Counted from the first letter of the stretch, positions 33,431 through 45,146 are shown. The stretch is DNA of 64,000 nt from Pictodentalium vernedei (GCA_031216915.1 CM062289.1:443309587-443373586), one strand, 5' to 3'. The notes: a model not told the origin generated them from the sequence alone. Translations and numbers: made by a program.

Positions 33431-33812
33431 TTATTCATTTATATATTTATTTAATATATTTATTTATATTTATTTGTTGGGATTTAACGACACTTTCGAC
33501 AGCCAGGACCACCTCGTGTCCGACAGTTTTCTGGGTGGAGGAAGCCGGAGTAACCGAAGAGAACCGCCGAACAACGGCGAGCAACTGCCAGACACCGCAA
33601 CGTACTAACTCCACACAGGAAGGGTTAGCATTGGTTGAAGACAAGTGCGCCATCGACGTGCAGTTCGCCTTAGTACACAGCGCCACCGTGCCCCCACGTG
33701 GGCAATCGGGATTAAGTGCCTTGACCAAGGACACAACGAAGTTACTCAGGATCGAACCGTGGACCTTTCGGTTTTGAAGTCCAATTCCGTGACCACTGAG
33801 CCACCGGGCTCC
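33431..33812 (-). mobile_element. tRNA-derived SINE, type 2 tail
   Basis: On the minus strand, the head GAGCCCGGTGGCTCAGTGGT has a B-box-like GGTTCGATCC. The core is CTTGGTCAAGGCACTTAATC. The 3' end is CGAAAGTGTCGTTAAATCCC and then AAAT-like units with AATATATA interruptions. Only CAGTAC is shared by the two flanks, so the TSD is unsure. Confidence 0.8.
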
Positions 33813-33928
33813 TCACCGGTACAGTACATAATAATGAAATAAGAAGTTGTGTCACGACTACGACATGTATATTTTATTTATCTTACAATCAACATGTATT
33901 TTGTCTGTATTAACGCCGCAACTGTCGT

Positions 33929-33974
33929 GTATCCTACCCCCTGATACAGATGTTTGTATCAGGGGGTCGGATAC
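33929..33974. repeat. Short palindrome
   Basis: GTATCCTACCCCCTGATACA and its near-exact reverse complement, with a 5-base loop. Confidence 0.7.
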
Positions 33975-34089
33975 AAGCACGTTCGCGTGAGTTCCATTTT
34001 TTTTTTTTTTGTTCATCCGTACGAATAAATAGTTCGTTATATATTCGTCTACATTCTTGACTTCGAACCAATATATTGTAAGATAAAAT

Positions 34090-34247
34090 GATTATTACCA
34101 TTATGTGGATGTACAAAATATGTATCCGAGTCTTGCTCCGGGTTCTAAGGGTAGATCATGACTCGTCTTCGACTCGTCGTGATCTGCCCTTAGAACCCGG
34201 AGCTTGACTCGGATACATATTTTGTACATCCACATAATGGTAATAAT
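34090..34247. repeat. 158 bp palindrome
   Basis: GATTATTACCATTATGTGGA starts an arm of about 78 bases mirrored to GGTAATAATC. The centre is GACTCGTCTTCGACTCGTC. A few mismatches. Confidence 0.85.
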
Positions 34248-34901
34248 CTCTAATTATTCACTGATATTTTTTTTTTTAAAATGTTTTCTATCAATAATAC
34301 CGACTGACTAATATTAGACGAAGGCATGCCTTGATGATGTAGTTGAAATTATAATATAACATGATTTTCGAGGGCGTTGGGCTCCTTTAGTAGACCGCCA
34401 TCTGCAAATAACAGCCCAGCAGTGCATTGGCGACCCGAGGCGATAATGATGTGGGGCTGCTAATCACAGATGGAAGTCCAGTAATGGAGACAAACGACGC
34501 CTGATAAAAGCATGTAGTTATTATTATCAATACTTAAAAATTATAAGAACGATTTTCGACCCTTTTGAAGTTATATTATTACGCGAAAACAATCAGTGTG
34601 AAACACTATTTATTAAGTAATTTAAGGCAGAACACTTTATATTTATCTCAATCAACACAAGCGTAAACTCGTCGAGCAAATGTCAACAGATTTCCAAGAA
34701 GACGAAATGACGTCATGCCCAGAACGTTAACGAGTGCAGCTGGTCTTCGTGCCCTAACGACTAAAACTAACCATTAGCGACCAGCTACGCTTTACAATCT
34801 TTGTTTCATGCTCCCGTTCAGGCTGTGTACATTAGTATTAATGTGAAGGTGTCGCACAATGAATTGATTATAATATTACATGTAGTTACTCAGGACTTGA
34901 G
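34248..34901. other. No recognisable feature
   Basis: AT-rich unique-looking sequence. Confidence 0.35.
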
Positions 34902-34909
34902 GCATCACA

Positions 34910-35630
34910 CAGGGGCGTGGTGACAGGGGGGACACCCCCCTCCCCCTCACCCCTAATCCTGACCAAAATTTCCTATAGTTGGAAATTCGGAGGGCAAGTC
35001 ATGAGTAATTGGAACTTCCATCTATCTGCATTTTAGAGCTTCTTTGGTGATGTCTCCTTGACTTCCCAAAATCCCAACTCTGTTTCAAATCGGCAAAAAT
35101 TTCAACTGTTACTATTTACAACTACAGTGTACGTATTATCGAGCTTCATTAGTATGAATGATGTCAGTCAGTACGATATGTCTATAGTACGTTTACTTAT
35201 CGTAATAAAAAAAATCCTCGAAATGCACTTCAAGAAAATCACATCATGTAAAATCGTTATCCTGCGTTAATTCCATCATTCACAGTTTCAAAATGATGAA
35301 ACATCAAAAACTGATCATTCCTGCATAAAATCTGATTTAATGTTAGGATAGTGTGAATTGCTCAAAGTTCTCAGCTTAAGCATTTGTTCAGCACACATTC
35401 AATTCCCAGAATAATACCAAATAATAATAACCTGATAATTCTATCATAAATGTGTTGACATTTCAGTTACTAGAATCATTTTTATGCCCCCTTTCATGGC
35501 ATCATTTTCTAAATTTTTCTCGGTAGTGAATTTCCAACTACGGGGAGGGACCGGGAGCGGGAAACCCCCTCCCGGTCCCTCCCCCTAGTTGGAAATTCAC
35601 TACCCTACCCCCCCTCTAGCCACATCCCTG
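34910..35630. mobile_element. hAT-like element, CAGGGGCGTGG family (uninterrupted copy)
   Basis: 721 bp with ends CAGGGGCGTGGTGACAGGGG and TCTAGCCACATCCCTG and a perfect 8 bp TSD GCATCACA (34902-34909, 35631-35638). It carries a GC-rich hairpin near its right end (GGGAGGGACCGGGAGCGGG, about 35515-35602). It gives the reference for the nested copy at 14193. Confidence 0.88.
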
Positions 35631-35638
35631 GCATCACA

Positions 35639-36860
35639 TTTGGGACAAATTAGGTTTGCACTCCCAATCGATCTTCGTGACACCGCTGCACATAAATATA
35701 TTAAAGCAGAGTTTCTTTAATACATTTATGCAGTAGGATTTCAAATTCGAAGCGATTAATTCAGGCTCTGAAAGGTTAAAATAAAGGCAATTGAAAATAT
35801 AATTTATAATTACCGTATATCAGAAGAAGTAATATTTCCACCAGATCTTTAAACTTCATAACTGTTCAAAACTGAGAGTAAATCAAATTGAAACCATTCA
35901 GTTTTGCTTTCCACAGCTGCCTCAAACCAATCGCAAATCGTTCCGAATAGACTATCCGGAAATGCTAAGTAATTGTCCCACCTGTTTCGACATCATCATA
36001 TCGAGAAGAATTTACTGCATTGCTCTTTTCTTATAATCATGATCCTGCTATTTTGTTATAACCAACCAGTTTATTAGAAACGAAAATAACAGTTTTACGC
36101 GTTCGCCAGATGTAGATACGCTCAGCATTGGATTGATATAGCCGCCCATAAAAACTTTTGTCAGTTAACATTCATAATGCTATTGTTTCTTTTAACTTGA
36201 TGTTGAGTCATAGGGCTGTGTCAGATTCATACGGCGACCGGACTCCACACACCCCCATCTCTAAAATGTTCGTAATCTTGTATTTCAAAACGATATGGCA
36301 TCATTATCATTGCTTTTGTTCCTTAGGCATTTCCACAATTTTCGAGATATTGTGGTATAATTTGTCATTTCGGGGCAGTTTTGCCAAAAAGTTAAATGGG
36401 GTAGGTTTCGATCCCCTCTGGTTACGCCTTCATTTGAATTATCGAAATTTTAGGGTTTTTGTCCTTCGGCTATTTCTGTTCGTACGGATAAAAACGAGCT
36501 CAACGAAATTGCATATCGTAACTTTCCAGCGATGAATCGGTGGTATTCACCTTGATTATGCCTCAAATCGACCCACGAAACCTCACGGCTGATTACTACC
36601 ATTTTCCTCATTAATAGTTCTTCGTGATAAAAAATAGTTCCTACATATACTATTCCAAAAACGTAGGGAATATATTTGATAAAAGTGAGATATATGAAGA
36701 AATGATTAAAATTCTCATCAAAAATACAGTTGAGGCATTGCACAATGGCACCTGGTGAATGATTTCAGCGATAGTTGGATGTCTGGCAAGCACACATTCC
36801 ACGCACTGAGCTGTAGAAGACATGGATGGTCAGTCTGAGAATTTACCCCATTCAGTCCAA
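35639..36860. other. No recognisable gene
   Basis: A 125-codon frame at 36158 is AT-rich and hydrophobic-rich and matches no family I know. No repeats seen. Confidence 0.35.
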
Positions 36861-36864
36861 GACC

Positions 36865-37881
36865 TCAATACCTGGTAAATCCTCCTCGGTTCGCGAGACA
36901 AGCGTGGATCCAACGTGGCATACTCCTCACCAAACGTCCAATATCAACTTGACTGATGTTATTCCATTTTTCCTGCAGTGTAGTGGCGAGTTCCTGGACA
37001 TTGGAAAGGGGCTGTTGGCGTTGTCGTAGGCGCCTGCCAAGCATATCCCAACCGTGCTCGATTGGTGAAAGGCCTGGACTTAGTGCTGGCCAAGGCAGTG
37101 TAGTGATGTTCTGCTCCCGGAGAAACTCTGTAGCGACACGGACCCTGTGTGCTCTTGCATTGTCATCTTGGAAAATGAATCGACGGCCTTGACGTCGCGC
37201 AAATGGCATCACACAATCTGCTAACATGTCACGGTAGTACTGCCCTTTGACACGCTCTTGGATGACATGTAATGCTGTTCTGCCTGTCGTGGTTATGCCT
37301 CCCCACACCATAACCAATACACCACAAACACGTTCGTGCTGCCTAACGGTTACGTCATGGTATCGTTCGTTCCGCTACCGCCACACTCTGGTTCACCTGT
37401 CGTAGGAGTCGAGAATGAACCTCGATTAATCGGAAAACATGACGTTGCTCCACCGACGATTGTCCCAGCGCTGTTGTGCTCCACACCAATTACGCCTTGC
37501 TGCGATGTGACGTTTAGTCAAACGTGGAATTATTCGATGTCGTCGAGCATACAAATTCCAGCTGTGTAGACGATTTCGGATATTCTGATCATTGACTCGC
37601 ACATCTGTCGCTTGGTGCAGCTGCTATCCAATTTCTGAGGCACTTTGATGGCCGTTACGTAATGCTGTGGTCCAGATGAAACGATCCTGGTTAGCAGTTG
37701 TCGCCCTTGGACGACCTGGCCCGCGTCTGTCGTCAGCATTGCCTGTCTGAGAGTAGCATGACCACAGCCTGCTAATCGCCGATTGAGTAGCGTTGAGAAT
37801 TTGAGCAACTGCAGTCCGTCTGTTGCCAGCTTCCAACATGCCAACGGCATGTAAACGTTCGTCACGTGCCAGTCTTTGCAT
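36865..37881 (-). pseudogene. Tc1-like transposase relic (DD34E)
   Basis: One reading frame of 338 codons runs from ATG (37881) to TGA (36865) with no frameshift but four in-frame stops (about codons 86, 152, 163, 169). Residues 1-60 form a helix-turn-helix (QRLARDERLHAVGMLEAGNR) with a GRPR basic motif. The catalytic triad is D151 (NVMFSD), D in FQDDNARAH and E in SPIEHGWDML, with 34 residues between the last two, the Tc1 hallmark. The stop at codon 152 follows the first catalytic D. No flanking inverted repeats were found, so only the gene body is marked. It is non-functional. Confidence 0.92.
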
Positions 37882-38304
37882 ATCGCAAAAGTTATGTTTC
37901 GACCAGAAACTATTGATGAACGAGTTTATACCAAGAAAAGAACGATGAGACCTCCGAAAAAGTCCGTCCAGTACAAATGAAAATTTTCAAACGTACCCTA
38001 CAGACATTAACGCGACGCTCGTGCGAAAAACCTGCACGAAGTTTTCGTGGGCCGGTGACAGTCATGGTCCACACTAAACTTGGTAATATATTGATGTGCC
38101 CAATCACGTGTATCCAGTACCATTTTCCGAAAATATCAACGACAGTTTGGATATCCCCTACTTTTTTGAATAGTATATTTCCGTTGATGTACCTCATAAA
38201 TATTCTAACATGTAAGATAACTATAATAACAGTTGACATATTTCGTCATTTACAAACAACATTGTCCCTATATCCTGATAAATTTTGTCTTTTGCTTGGC
38301 CAGA
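37882..38304. other. No recognisable feature
   Basis: Sequence between the Tc1 relic and the foldback. It could include the 5' part of the Tc1 element. Confidence 0.3.
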
Positions 38305-38580
38305 ATGCCTTGGACAAATAGCCATGGCAAAGGATGCACCCAACATCCAAGGTATATGAGAGCGTGCAACATCCAGGGTATAAGCGCACGCGAAACATCG
38401 GGGGTATATGGTTTAAACGAAAGTTTTCTGCTTTTGCTCACCTCGATATAAAAATCGAACCAAAAAACCTGAAAATAAACATAAATATTATCAGATTTCC
38501 GACAATTCGATCACATTTTGCCGTTATAAATCAAATAGTCGAGTAATTAAATGAAACAACTAAAATAAGAGCAAATATTG

Positions 38581-38646
38581 CCCCCTGAGTTCCAATGTGT
38601 TCTATGTGTCAGTAGGCACATAGAACACATTGGAACTCAGGGGACG
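38581..38646. repeat. CCTGAGTT palindrome, left foldback arm
   Basis: Near-perfect hairpin CCCCTGAGTTCCAATGTGTT with loop GTCAGTAGGC and mirrored arm ending CTCAGGGGACGA. Confidence 0.85.
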
Positions 38647-39110
38647 ATATGTCAACAAAATACTGTTTATTCGTTTCCCTTAACGACCCAAGGGATGTAA
38701 CTCTATCTGTTGTCTTCAGAGATTATAAAAACAAAATAATTATCACGAAGTTGGTCCAAGTGATTGTGGAGCTGAGAAATGCGTCCACAAATTTATTAAA
38801 TCCACATTGTTTGTATTGCGTTTCAAACGGGACAAAAGCGTTATCTCCGCCAACGCGGCTCGGTGTTTAAAAACAGACAGCCAGGTATTAAATCTCTACA
38901 TATCATACATGCAGGCGGAGATAACGTTTTCTCCCGTCTGAAACACAATACAAACATGGTGGAAATAAATTTGTGGATGCACTTCTCAGCTCCACAATCA
39001 CTTTAACCAAATTCGTGATTATTTTGTTTTTATAATTGCAGGAGACAACAGATAGAGTTACATCCCTTGCGTCGTTAAAGAAACGAGTTAACAGTATTTT
39101 GTTGCCATAT

Positions 39111-39179
39111 CGTCCCCTGAGTTCCAATGTGTTCTATGCGCCTACTGACACATAGAACACAATGGTACTAAGGGGACGA
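39111..39179. repeat. CCTGAGTT palindrome, right foldback arm
   Basis: Same hairpin, with a few mismatches in one arm (GGTACTAAGGGGACGAA). Confidence 0.8.
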
Positions 39180-39385
39180 ATTAATTGCTCTTATTTTATT
39201 TTTATGATTGAATTGTCGGAAATCTGATGATATTTGTGACTATTTTCGGGATTTTTGGTTCGATGTTAATTTAGAGGCGAGCAAAAGTGTTTCGCGTACG
39301 TTATATCCTGGATGTTGCACGCTCTCATGCACCTTGAATGTTGGGTGCATCCTTTGTCATGACTATTTGTCCAAGGCATGTTGAC

Positions 39386-39942
39386 GGAGATAACTTATAA
39401 TAGCACTGATACACGGACGTTATTTCGAAACATTCCCGAACAATAAAAGTGAAAATTTCGATATCTCAACTGCGAGGAATACGATTATTATTGAACGTAT
39501 AATAAAAAGGGGATACCTGTGATTTTTCAGTGGATACCATAATTATTTCGTGAGCACCTAGCGATAAATATAAATTTAATATTTCACCTGCTAGTCACTA
39601 GGTAGTATTTTTGTTACATGCGTTGCCTATTCTAAACTATTCTAAAAGATCTTTACGTTTTAAACCCAAATTAATGCAAAGATTTTACCTCGAAAGGAAC
39701 AATCATATGAGTTCAAAGCCATCGGCAGACAACCAACGAACCGCTCACAGCGAAGAATTTAGTCGTCCATTCAAAATGTTAAGGGACGGTCGGACAAATG
39801 GACAGACGTACAGAAAACGCCATAACATAATGCGTCCAATTTACAAGGGCGTTTAAATTGATACCTACAATACTTCTTAGATACACACTTAATTAATCGC
39901 AGGGGAAGGTATCGCTCCTGCATACATAACCAACTGCGGTCA
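39386..39942. other. No recognisable feature
   Basis: AT-rich; one short frame (39611-39856) with no family resemblance. Confidence 0.35.
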
Positions 39943-39946
39943 TTAA

Positions 39947-40178
39947 CCCTTTACCTAAGATGAAAAGCAGACGACATTTGCAAACAAAATTCTTGAATAA
40001 CTAATTTTTTTCATTTTTGTCTCCAAAACATATGTTATGACCCCTCATTGGAACGAGCTCGTTTCAACGAGGGGTCATAACCTATGTTTTTGAGACAAAA
40101 ATGAAAATATAATGAAAATTAAATGGCGATTTTTGTGAACAGCGTTGGCTGGTTTTGGCCGTTATGTTGGGTAAAGGG
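39947..40178 (+). mobile_element. piggyBac-like MITE, subfamily B
   Basis: Ends CCCTTTACCTAAG and GTTGGGTAAAGGG. TTAA lies on the left (39943-39946) and TTAT on the right. The central hairpin is slightly shortened (GGAACGAGCTCGTTTCAACG). Confidence 0.85.
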
Positions 40179-40335
40179 TTATAGGGCAATTTTGTTCAAG
40201 CATTTGACTGGAAGGAGACTAACAGGAGTGTGGCTGCTAGACAATATTTAGCAGCTTTGCAAACAGTAGATTAGTAGTTGTAAGACATCAGGAGTAGTTA
40301 TGGAAGCTATGGCCGTACGTACTGTCACTACATAC

Positions 40336-40647
40336 AGTTAAAACTAGAAGTCCTGTCATGAAATGTGCAAAAATAGCACGTCGATTTGCGCGTTAATCTA
40401 TGCGTTATGACCATAGTAAGGCTATCAAATTCTGTGCATATGGCCTGTGCACAAACAGTGTTTCAGCCATTGGACCTCCGGGTAACCAGGAGGTCCATTG
40501 GCAGAAACATTGCAGGTGTTTGTTATGAGTAACCAGGAGAACCTGTCGTGCTCTGGATGTCATTCGATATGGCATTTGCGCGCAATTCCTACGCGCAATT
40601 AAGCCTAGATAAGCGCACAGCTCGTGACGGGACTTCTAGTTTTAACT
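40336..40647. mobile_element. MITE with AGTTAAAACTAGAAGTCC ends and a shared hairpin
   Basis: The two ends are exact inverted repeats of at least 18 bases, AGTTAAAACTAGAAGTCC. The TSD is unclear. The middle (40450-40518) is a hairpin homologous to the one in the mariner-like MITE at 53074-53331, although the ends and flanking sequence of the two elements are unrelated. Superfamily unknown. Confidence 0.7.
40450..40518. repeat. TTTCAGCC hairpin, copy 1
   Basis: GTTTCAGCCATTGGACCTCC and its mirrored arm GGAGGTCCATTGGCAGAAAC, with CACAAACAG and GCAGGTG outside. Compare 53166-53236. Confidence 0.8.
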
Positions 40648-40844
40648 TTATCTATTGACTAAAGTGAATTTTTTGATTTGATTGGTTGATAGATACGTGG
40701 TATGAGACCATATTCATTGAAACCCACGATACGTCCACCCAGCCACTGACAAATTTCCCATACCCAGTGGAAGCCTCGTTCCGAAATCTGCAAATTGTCC
40801 ATACCCCGTAGAAGACGCGTCATTCCAGTTTTACAGTGTACATG

Positions 40845-41005
40845 TATTATATTTTAAGTTTTTATCTCCAAAATATAGCTCATGAGCCCTTATTGGAATG
40901 AGCTTGTCGAGTACCCTCCAATGTGGGGTTCATAAGCTATGTTTTTGAGACAAAAAAGAAAAAAAGAAATTCAATAATTTTTTTTTTATACTAGTCATAT
41001 CGGCA
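40845..41005 (+). mobile_element. Decayed piggyBac-like MITE, subfamily B
   Basis: CTCATGAGCCCTTATTGGAA, GAGCTTGTCGAG and TATGTTTTTGAGACAAAAAA match the family centre. The ends are lost. Confidence 0.6.
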
Positions 41006-41147
41006 TATTTTCACAAAAACTCTTTTGCACAAAAATTCCACAGAAACCTGTGTGGCTCAACAATGGAAGATAAAAGATCTCATGCTGTGTGTGTTCACAC
41101 ATGAAATAGATAGTACTTCTAAAACGGAAAGTCAATAGATAAATTCG

Positions 41148-41285
41148 TTGCTCCGTGTCTGATCACGTGGTACGGGTTTTTACCTATCCGAAGCCAGCCG
41201 TATCCCATGAGGCCTTCGGCCTCGTGGGATACGGCTGGCTTCGGGTAGGTAAAAACCCGTACCACGTGATCAGACACGGGGTAAC
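41148..41285. repeat. 138 bp near-perfect palindrome
   Basis: The arms of about 66 bases start GTTGCTCCGTGTCTGATCAC and end in the mirrored GTGATCAGACACGGGGTAAC. The centre is GAGGCCTTCGGCCTC. It is the most GC-rich hairpin here and occurs once in this window. Possibly a foldback MITE. Confidence 0.85.
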
Positions 41286-42784
41286 TAATAGTATCTTATA
41301 GTAGTGGTAGGAGATAATTATACTTAGTGCTGCAGTGATCAGGATATATTAGGGTGGAAAGTTGAAGCTGTGATAGAATGCGTTTCTACTAGTAGTAGTA
41401 TTACTAGGAGATAGTGGGAGGAATAGTTGGATAACTGAAAGTGTTAGTGCACTTGTAGACCAGAGATGGTAAGACTTGTGTTATCAGTAGTGGTAACTGA
41501 GACAGCAGACCCAGAAGCCGCCTACAAAACTGGAGGAGACAATTGGTTGGAGCCAGGAGTAGTGGTAGGAAACTGTTGACTAGTACTTGTAGAAGATAGA
41601 AGTGGAGGTCGACCACAGTACAGACAGCGGTGGCCGTGGTACCAGACAAAGACTAGTAGTGGACTGTAGTACCGGATGACGACAGTGGACACTAAACATA
41701 GGAGAGATAAGGGCGACCACGGACAAGTCAGTAGCAGTGTCCTGGGAATCATGATGGCGATGGGGTGGACTATGAGCTAGAAGACACAAAGGAGCCACGG
41801 GGTGGAAGTGACCTAGAGGTATAGAAATATTAGGCTGTGAATCAAGCATTGAAATTCAATAGTCAATAAAGTTCACACCAGCCCATATAATGCATAAATG
41901 GTCAATATCAATTCACAAACAATGGTCGCCATGTGTCCACAAACATTATGTGTCTGCATTTTTTGAGGCACATTGTGTACTAGCACATATTCGCACTTCT
42001 GGTTTGTGACCATGTGCTAAGGAAAATGGAGCAGTCTGACTGAATCTGCTAGGCCCCAGTTCCGAACAAAAGTCGACACAGGGTTGAGGAACAGCTGGGA
42101 CAAGATAGAATGATTGGATGAGAGTGGCCAGCCATAGACAGCTATAATAACACTAGGTTAAGAATGGGCAGTAGATGGTCAGGTGTAGATGGAAACAATA
42201 TTTCTTTGACGTTTTGTGGAAGCTTTTAACCTATTTTGGAAAACTTTGATAGTTGGCGGGAAACTTCTGGAAATTAGAAATACTCCCATACAACCCAACA
42301 CCCCCTCAAAACATCACTCTCCGTTACATCTTCGACCTTTTGGGTCCCGTGGTAACCACGTGCCACCATAGAAACAAACAGGATGACAGAGGCATTTTGG
42401 GCGAAGTAACCAAACGTCCCACGAAAGAAACCAAGAAGATGACTTGCTTGTGATAGACAAAATGGAGGACAGAAACACCATAAAAGCACGCGCTGCACAC
42501 CACTCGTTACCATGGTAATGACGTCACAACGTGACCACTTACGTAGACTACCACGACAGCTCATGTGTCAACTGCACTAGACATGACTTTTGTTCCAGTT
42601 ATCTACCATGGTCATCCAAAAAAAAGGAAAGTGTCAATGACACTAGCTCAACTTGTGTAAGACATGTACATGTATAGTATGTGACACAGCAAAGACACAC
42701 ATCTAGGTAATGACCTGATAACAAAGTTACAGAAAAAGTATTGCAAAGGTCTGTACATAAATACTGACCGTAGCCTGTAACAAA
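41286..42784. other. No recognisable gene
   Basis: 41286-41830 is rich in AGTAG/GTGG motifs, like an old decayed simple repeat. Frames are short and unsupported. Confidence 0.35.
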
Positions 42785-44510
42785 TATACAGGTAAGGTAC
42801 TGTAAAGGTGGGTGACAGTTAGATGACTCTAGCAAGAGCCGTATTGAAATGTGCACTTACTGTGTATAAGTAATAATAATAATAATAATATAGTTTATAA
42901 CCTTGGTTCCACTATGAAGTGCTCTCAGGCTTTACAAGGAATGGGTGCTCCGCTAGCAACCATTAGTTACAGCTAATTAAAAAATTTCTGAAAAAAGATG
43001 AGTTTTAAGTAATGCTTTGAAACTGCTATGGTTTTGTGGTGCCTTCAGGGGACCTGGAAGCCTGTTCCACAAAAGTGGTGCCGCTACCGAGAAGGCCCGG
43101 TTACCAACTGTCACGAGATTACCACGACTATAAGCCAAATTGTTAGCTGTGCTTGACTTTAAAGATCTATCGGGTTTGTATTTTGAGAATAAGCTTCACA
43201 AATAGGAAGGTGTCATGTTGTTCAAGGCTTTATATGTGAGGAGAAGGGTTTTGAATTAAACCCTCATTTCCACGGGGAGCCAGTGAAGTTCTTGCAGCAC
43301 TGGGGTAATGTGGCAGAATTTTGTTCTGTGTGTTACAATTCTCGCTACACAGTTATGAATGAGCTGTAGTCGGAATATAAATGATCGCCTACACCCAAAA
43401 AGTAAAGAGTTACAATAATCCAAGCGACTTGTCACAAATGCATGGACGAGCTGCTTGGCCATTCCCTCGTCGATCACAGGACGCACCTTTCCGATATTTC
43501 AGAGATAGAAATACGCAAAACTGCAAACCAAGTTAACATGTTTTTCTGATGACAGATGTTCATCCATAAAATATCCCAGGTTGCGAACCGCGGCCGACGG
43601 GGAAACATTATTTGAGTCGATGTTAAGAGAATATTTAGATGCTTTCGCCAATTGTAGATAATTCTGTTTTTTCGGCGTTCAGTTTGAGAAAATGCTCAGT
43701 CATCCAGAGTTGAATCTCTGCCACGCATCGCTCAAGCTGCTCTTTAGCTAATATTTCAGACTTGAGCACGAAATGAATGTAGAGCTGAGTATCATCAGCG
43801 TAACAGTGGAAATTTAGGTCATGTTTGCGTATTATATCTCCTAATGGTAAAACATAGATAACATAGAGAAGGGGTCCGAGGACAGAGCCTTGGGGGACAC
43901 CAAACTTCAGAGTGAGCCTATCTGAAGCAGAACCATTGATGGTGACACTTTGCGTCTGGCCAGTAAGATAGGATCTTATTTATTCAGTAGCACTGAATAA
44001 ATTAAAGTTTGTCTAAATGGCCGTCGGTGACCATCTTGAAATTTCGGACCGCACCCAAAAACACTCGTTCTCGTCCCAAGGTGATAACAAAGGCACCCAA
44101 AAAGTTTCGTGAAGATCGGTTCATAAATACAGCCTCTAGCCAGAGTCGTATTGACATGTGTACTGACTGTAAAAGTAGCACTGAATTAATCAAAATTCAT
44201 CTAATTTGCATAATTTATGCACTAGAAAAACTCCGTATTATATGTGATGTATACAATGTTACTAAACATTCATACATAAACTTATTCAAATCTGAACCTT
44301 CATATAGAAGTTCTGTACAAAAAACTGATTGCTCTAATTTCTGTACAAAATGGCTGTCGGCGGCCATCTTGAATTTCGGACCGCACCCAAAAACATTCGT
44401 TCTCGTCCCACGATATTAACAAAGGTACCCAAGAAGTTTCGTAAAGATCGGTTCATAAATACGGCCTCTAGCCCGAGCCGTATTGAATTATTGACGGACA
44501 GGCGGACCAT
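42785..44510. repeat. Tandem repeat, about 333 bp unit, interrupted by a LINE
   Basis: TCTTGAAATTTCGGACCGCA at about 44032 recurs as TCTTGAATTTCGGACCGCAC at about 44367, and CCTCTAGCCAGAGTCGTATT recurs as CCTCTAGCCCGAGCCGTATT and earlier as CTCTAGCAAGAGCCGTATTG at 42831. The first unit is split by the LINE at 42871-43981. The last unit ends with GACGGACAGGCGGAC. Such units are common in marine invertebrates. Confidence 0.65.
42871..43981 (-). mobile_element. 5'-truncated L2-like LINE, reverse transcriptase 3' half
   Basis: Minus-strand translation gives the reverse-transcriptase motifs [13 protein letters not shown] (about 43870-43905) and YADDTQLY (about 43781-43806). Further on come FVTSRLDYCNSLLFG, ELHWLPV and the C-terminal RAFSVAAPLLWNRLP and SFKALLKTHLF, the order seen in L2/CR1-clade LINEs. 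Stops interrupt it at several places (for example after ELHWLPVEMRV and after NNMTPSYL) and at least one frameshift is likely, so it is dead. The 3' end is an (ATT)n tail at 42871-42890. It starts within the reverse transcriptase, as 5'-truncated copies do. This clade could have supplied the enzyme for the SINEs, but its tail differs from theirs. Confidence 0.9.
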
Positions 44511-44784
44511 GACAAAACATCAAATTTCACTACATCAAAGTTGAGCTAAAAATAAAAGACGGATAGCATGGTGGCCATATTGGATATGGTAGAAAACTGA
44601 TTATTGAAAGGAGCCTTCCCCTAGTCACCACTAATCCACAACAACAAAAAAACTAAAAACCACGGCGCATTTCATTTTCAAGTTATTGTGCGGACAACGA
44701 AAGGCTAAGGAACAGACAGACGAGCGAACATGTCCATACCATAATAAGGCCCTCTCCAGAGAGCGGCCGTATAAAAAATTAATA
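44511..44784. other. No recognisable feature
   Basis: Spacer between the tandem repeat and the next MITE. Confidence 0.3.
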
Positions 44785-44788
44785 TTAA

Positions 44789-45031
44789 CTCTTTACCCAA
44801 CGTAACGGCCAAAACCGGCCAGCGCTATTCTCAAAAATCGCCTATTAATTTTAATTATTTTTTCATTTTTTCTCTCAAAAACATAGGTTATGACCCCTCA
44901 TTGGAACGAGCTCGTCGAGCTCGTTCCAATGAGGGGTCATAACCTATGTTTTTGAGACAAAAAATGAAAAAAAATAGTTATTCAAGAATTTTTTTTGCAA
45001 GTGTCGTCTGCTTTTCATGTTAGTTAAAGGG
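44789..45031 (-). mobile_element. piggyBac-like MITE, subfamily B
   Basis: 243 bp with ends CTCTTTACCCAAC and GTTAGTTAAAGGG and perfect TTAA on both sides (44785-44788, 45032-45035). It has an intact central hairpin GGAACGAGCTCGTCGAGCTC. Confidence 0.9.
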
Positions 45032-45146
45032 TTAAAATATCTCGATCCACGGTGAATCGAGTCTCATAATCCTTCCATCAGTTTATTTCAGATATACACA
45101 ATGTTGGAAATTTTGATCCATATTGCCAGGTTCTACTCCTACAGTT

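Larger units (their letters stand above)
38305..39385. mobile_element. 1.1 kb foldback element with nested palindromes
   Basis: Arms of about 500 bases in inverted orientation (38305-38857, 38911-39385) surround a loop of about 55 bases. CCTTGGACAAATAG on the left matches CTATTTGTCCAAGG on the right, and GTTATCTCCGCC matches GGCGGAGATAAC at the loop. Each arm carries one copy of the 65 bp CCTGAGTT palindrome in mirrored position. The arms differ by many substitutions and small indels. No terminal duplication was resolved. Confidence 0.8.

Noticed and set aside
36158-36535. 125-codon frame
   Set aside because: AT-rich and without recognisable motifs; could be chance in unique sequence.
36740-36860. 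Inverted terminal repeats of the Tc1 element
   Set aside because: I compared the sequence around 36740-36860 with 37882-38000 and found no convincing inverted match, so only the gene body is annotated.
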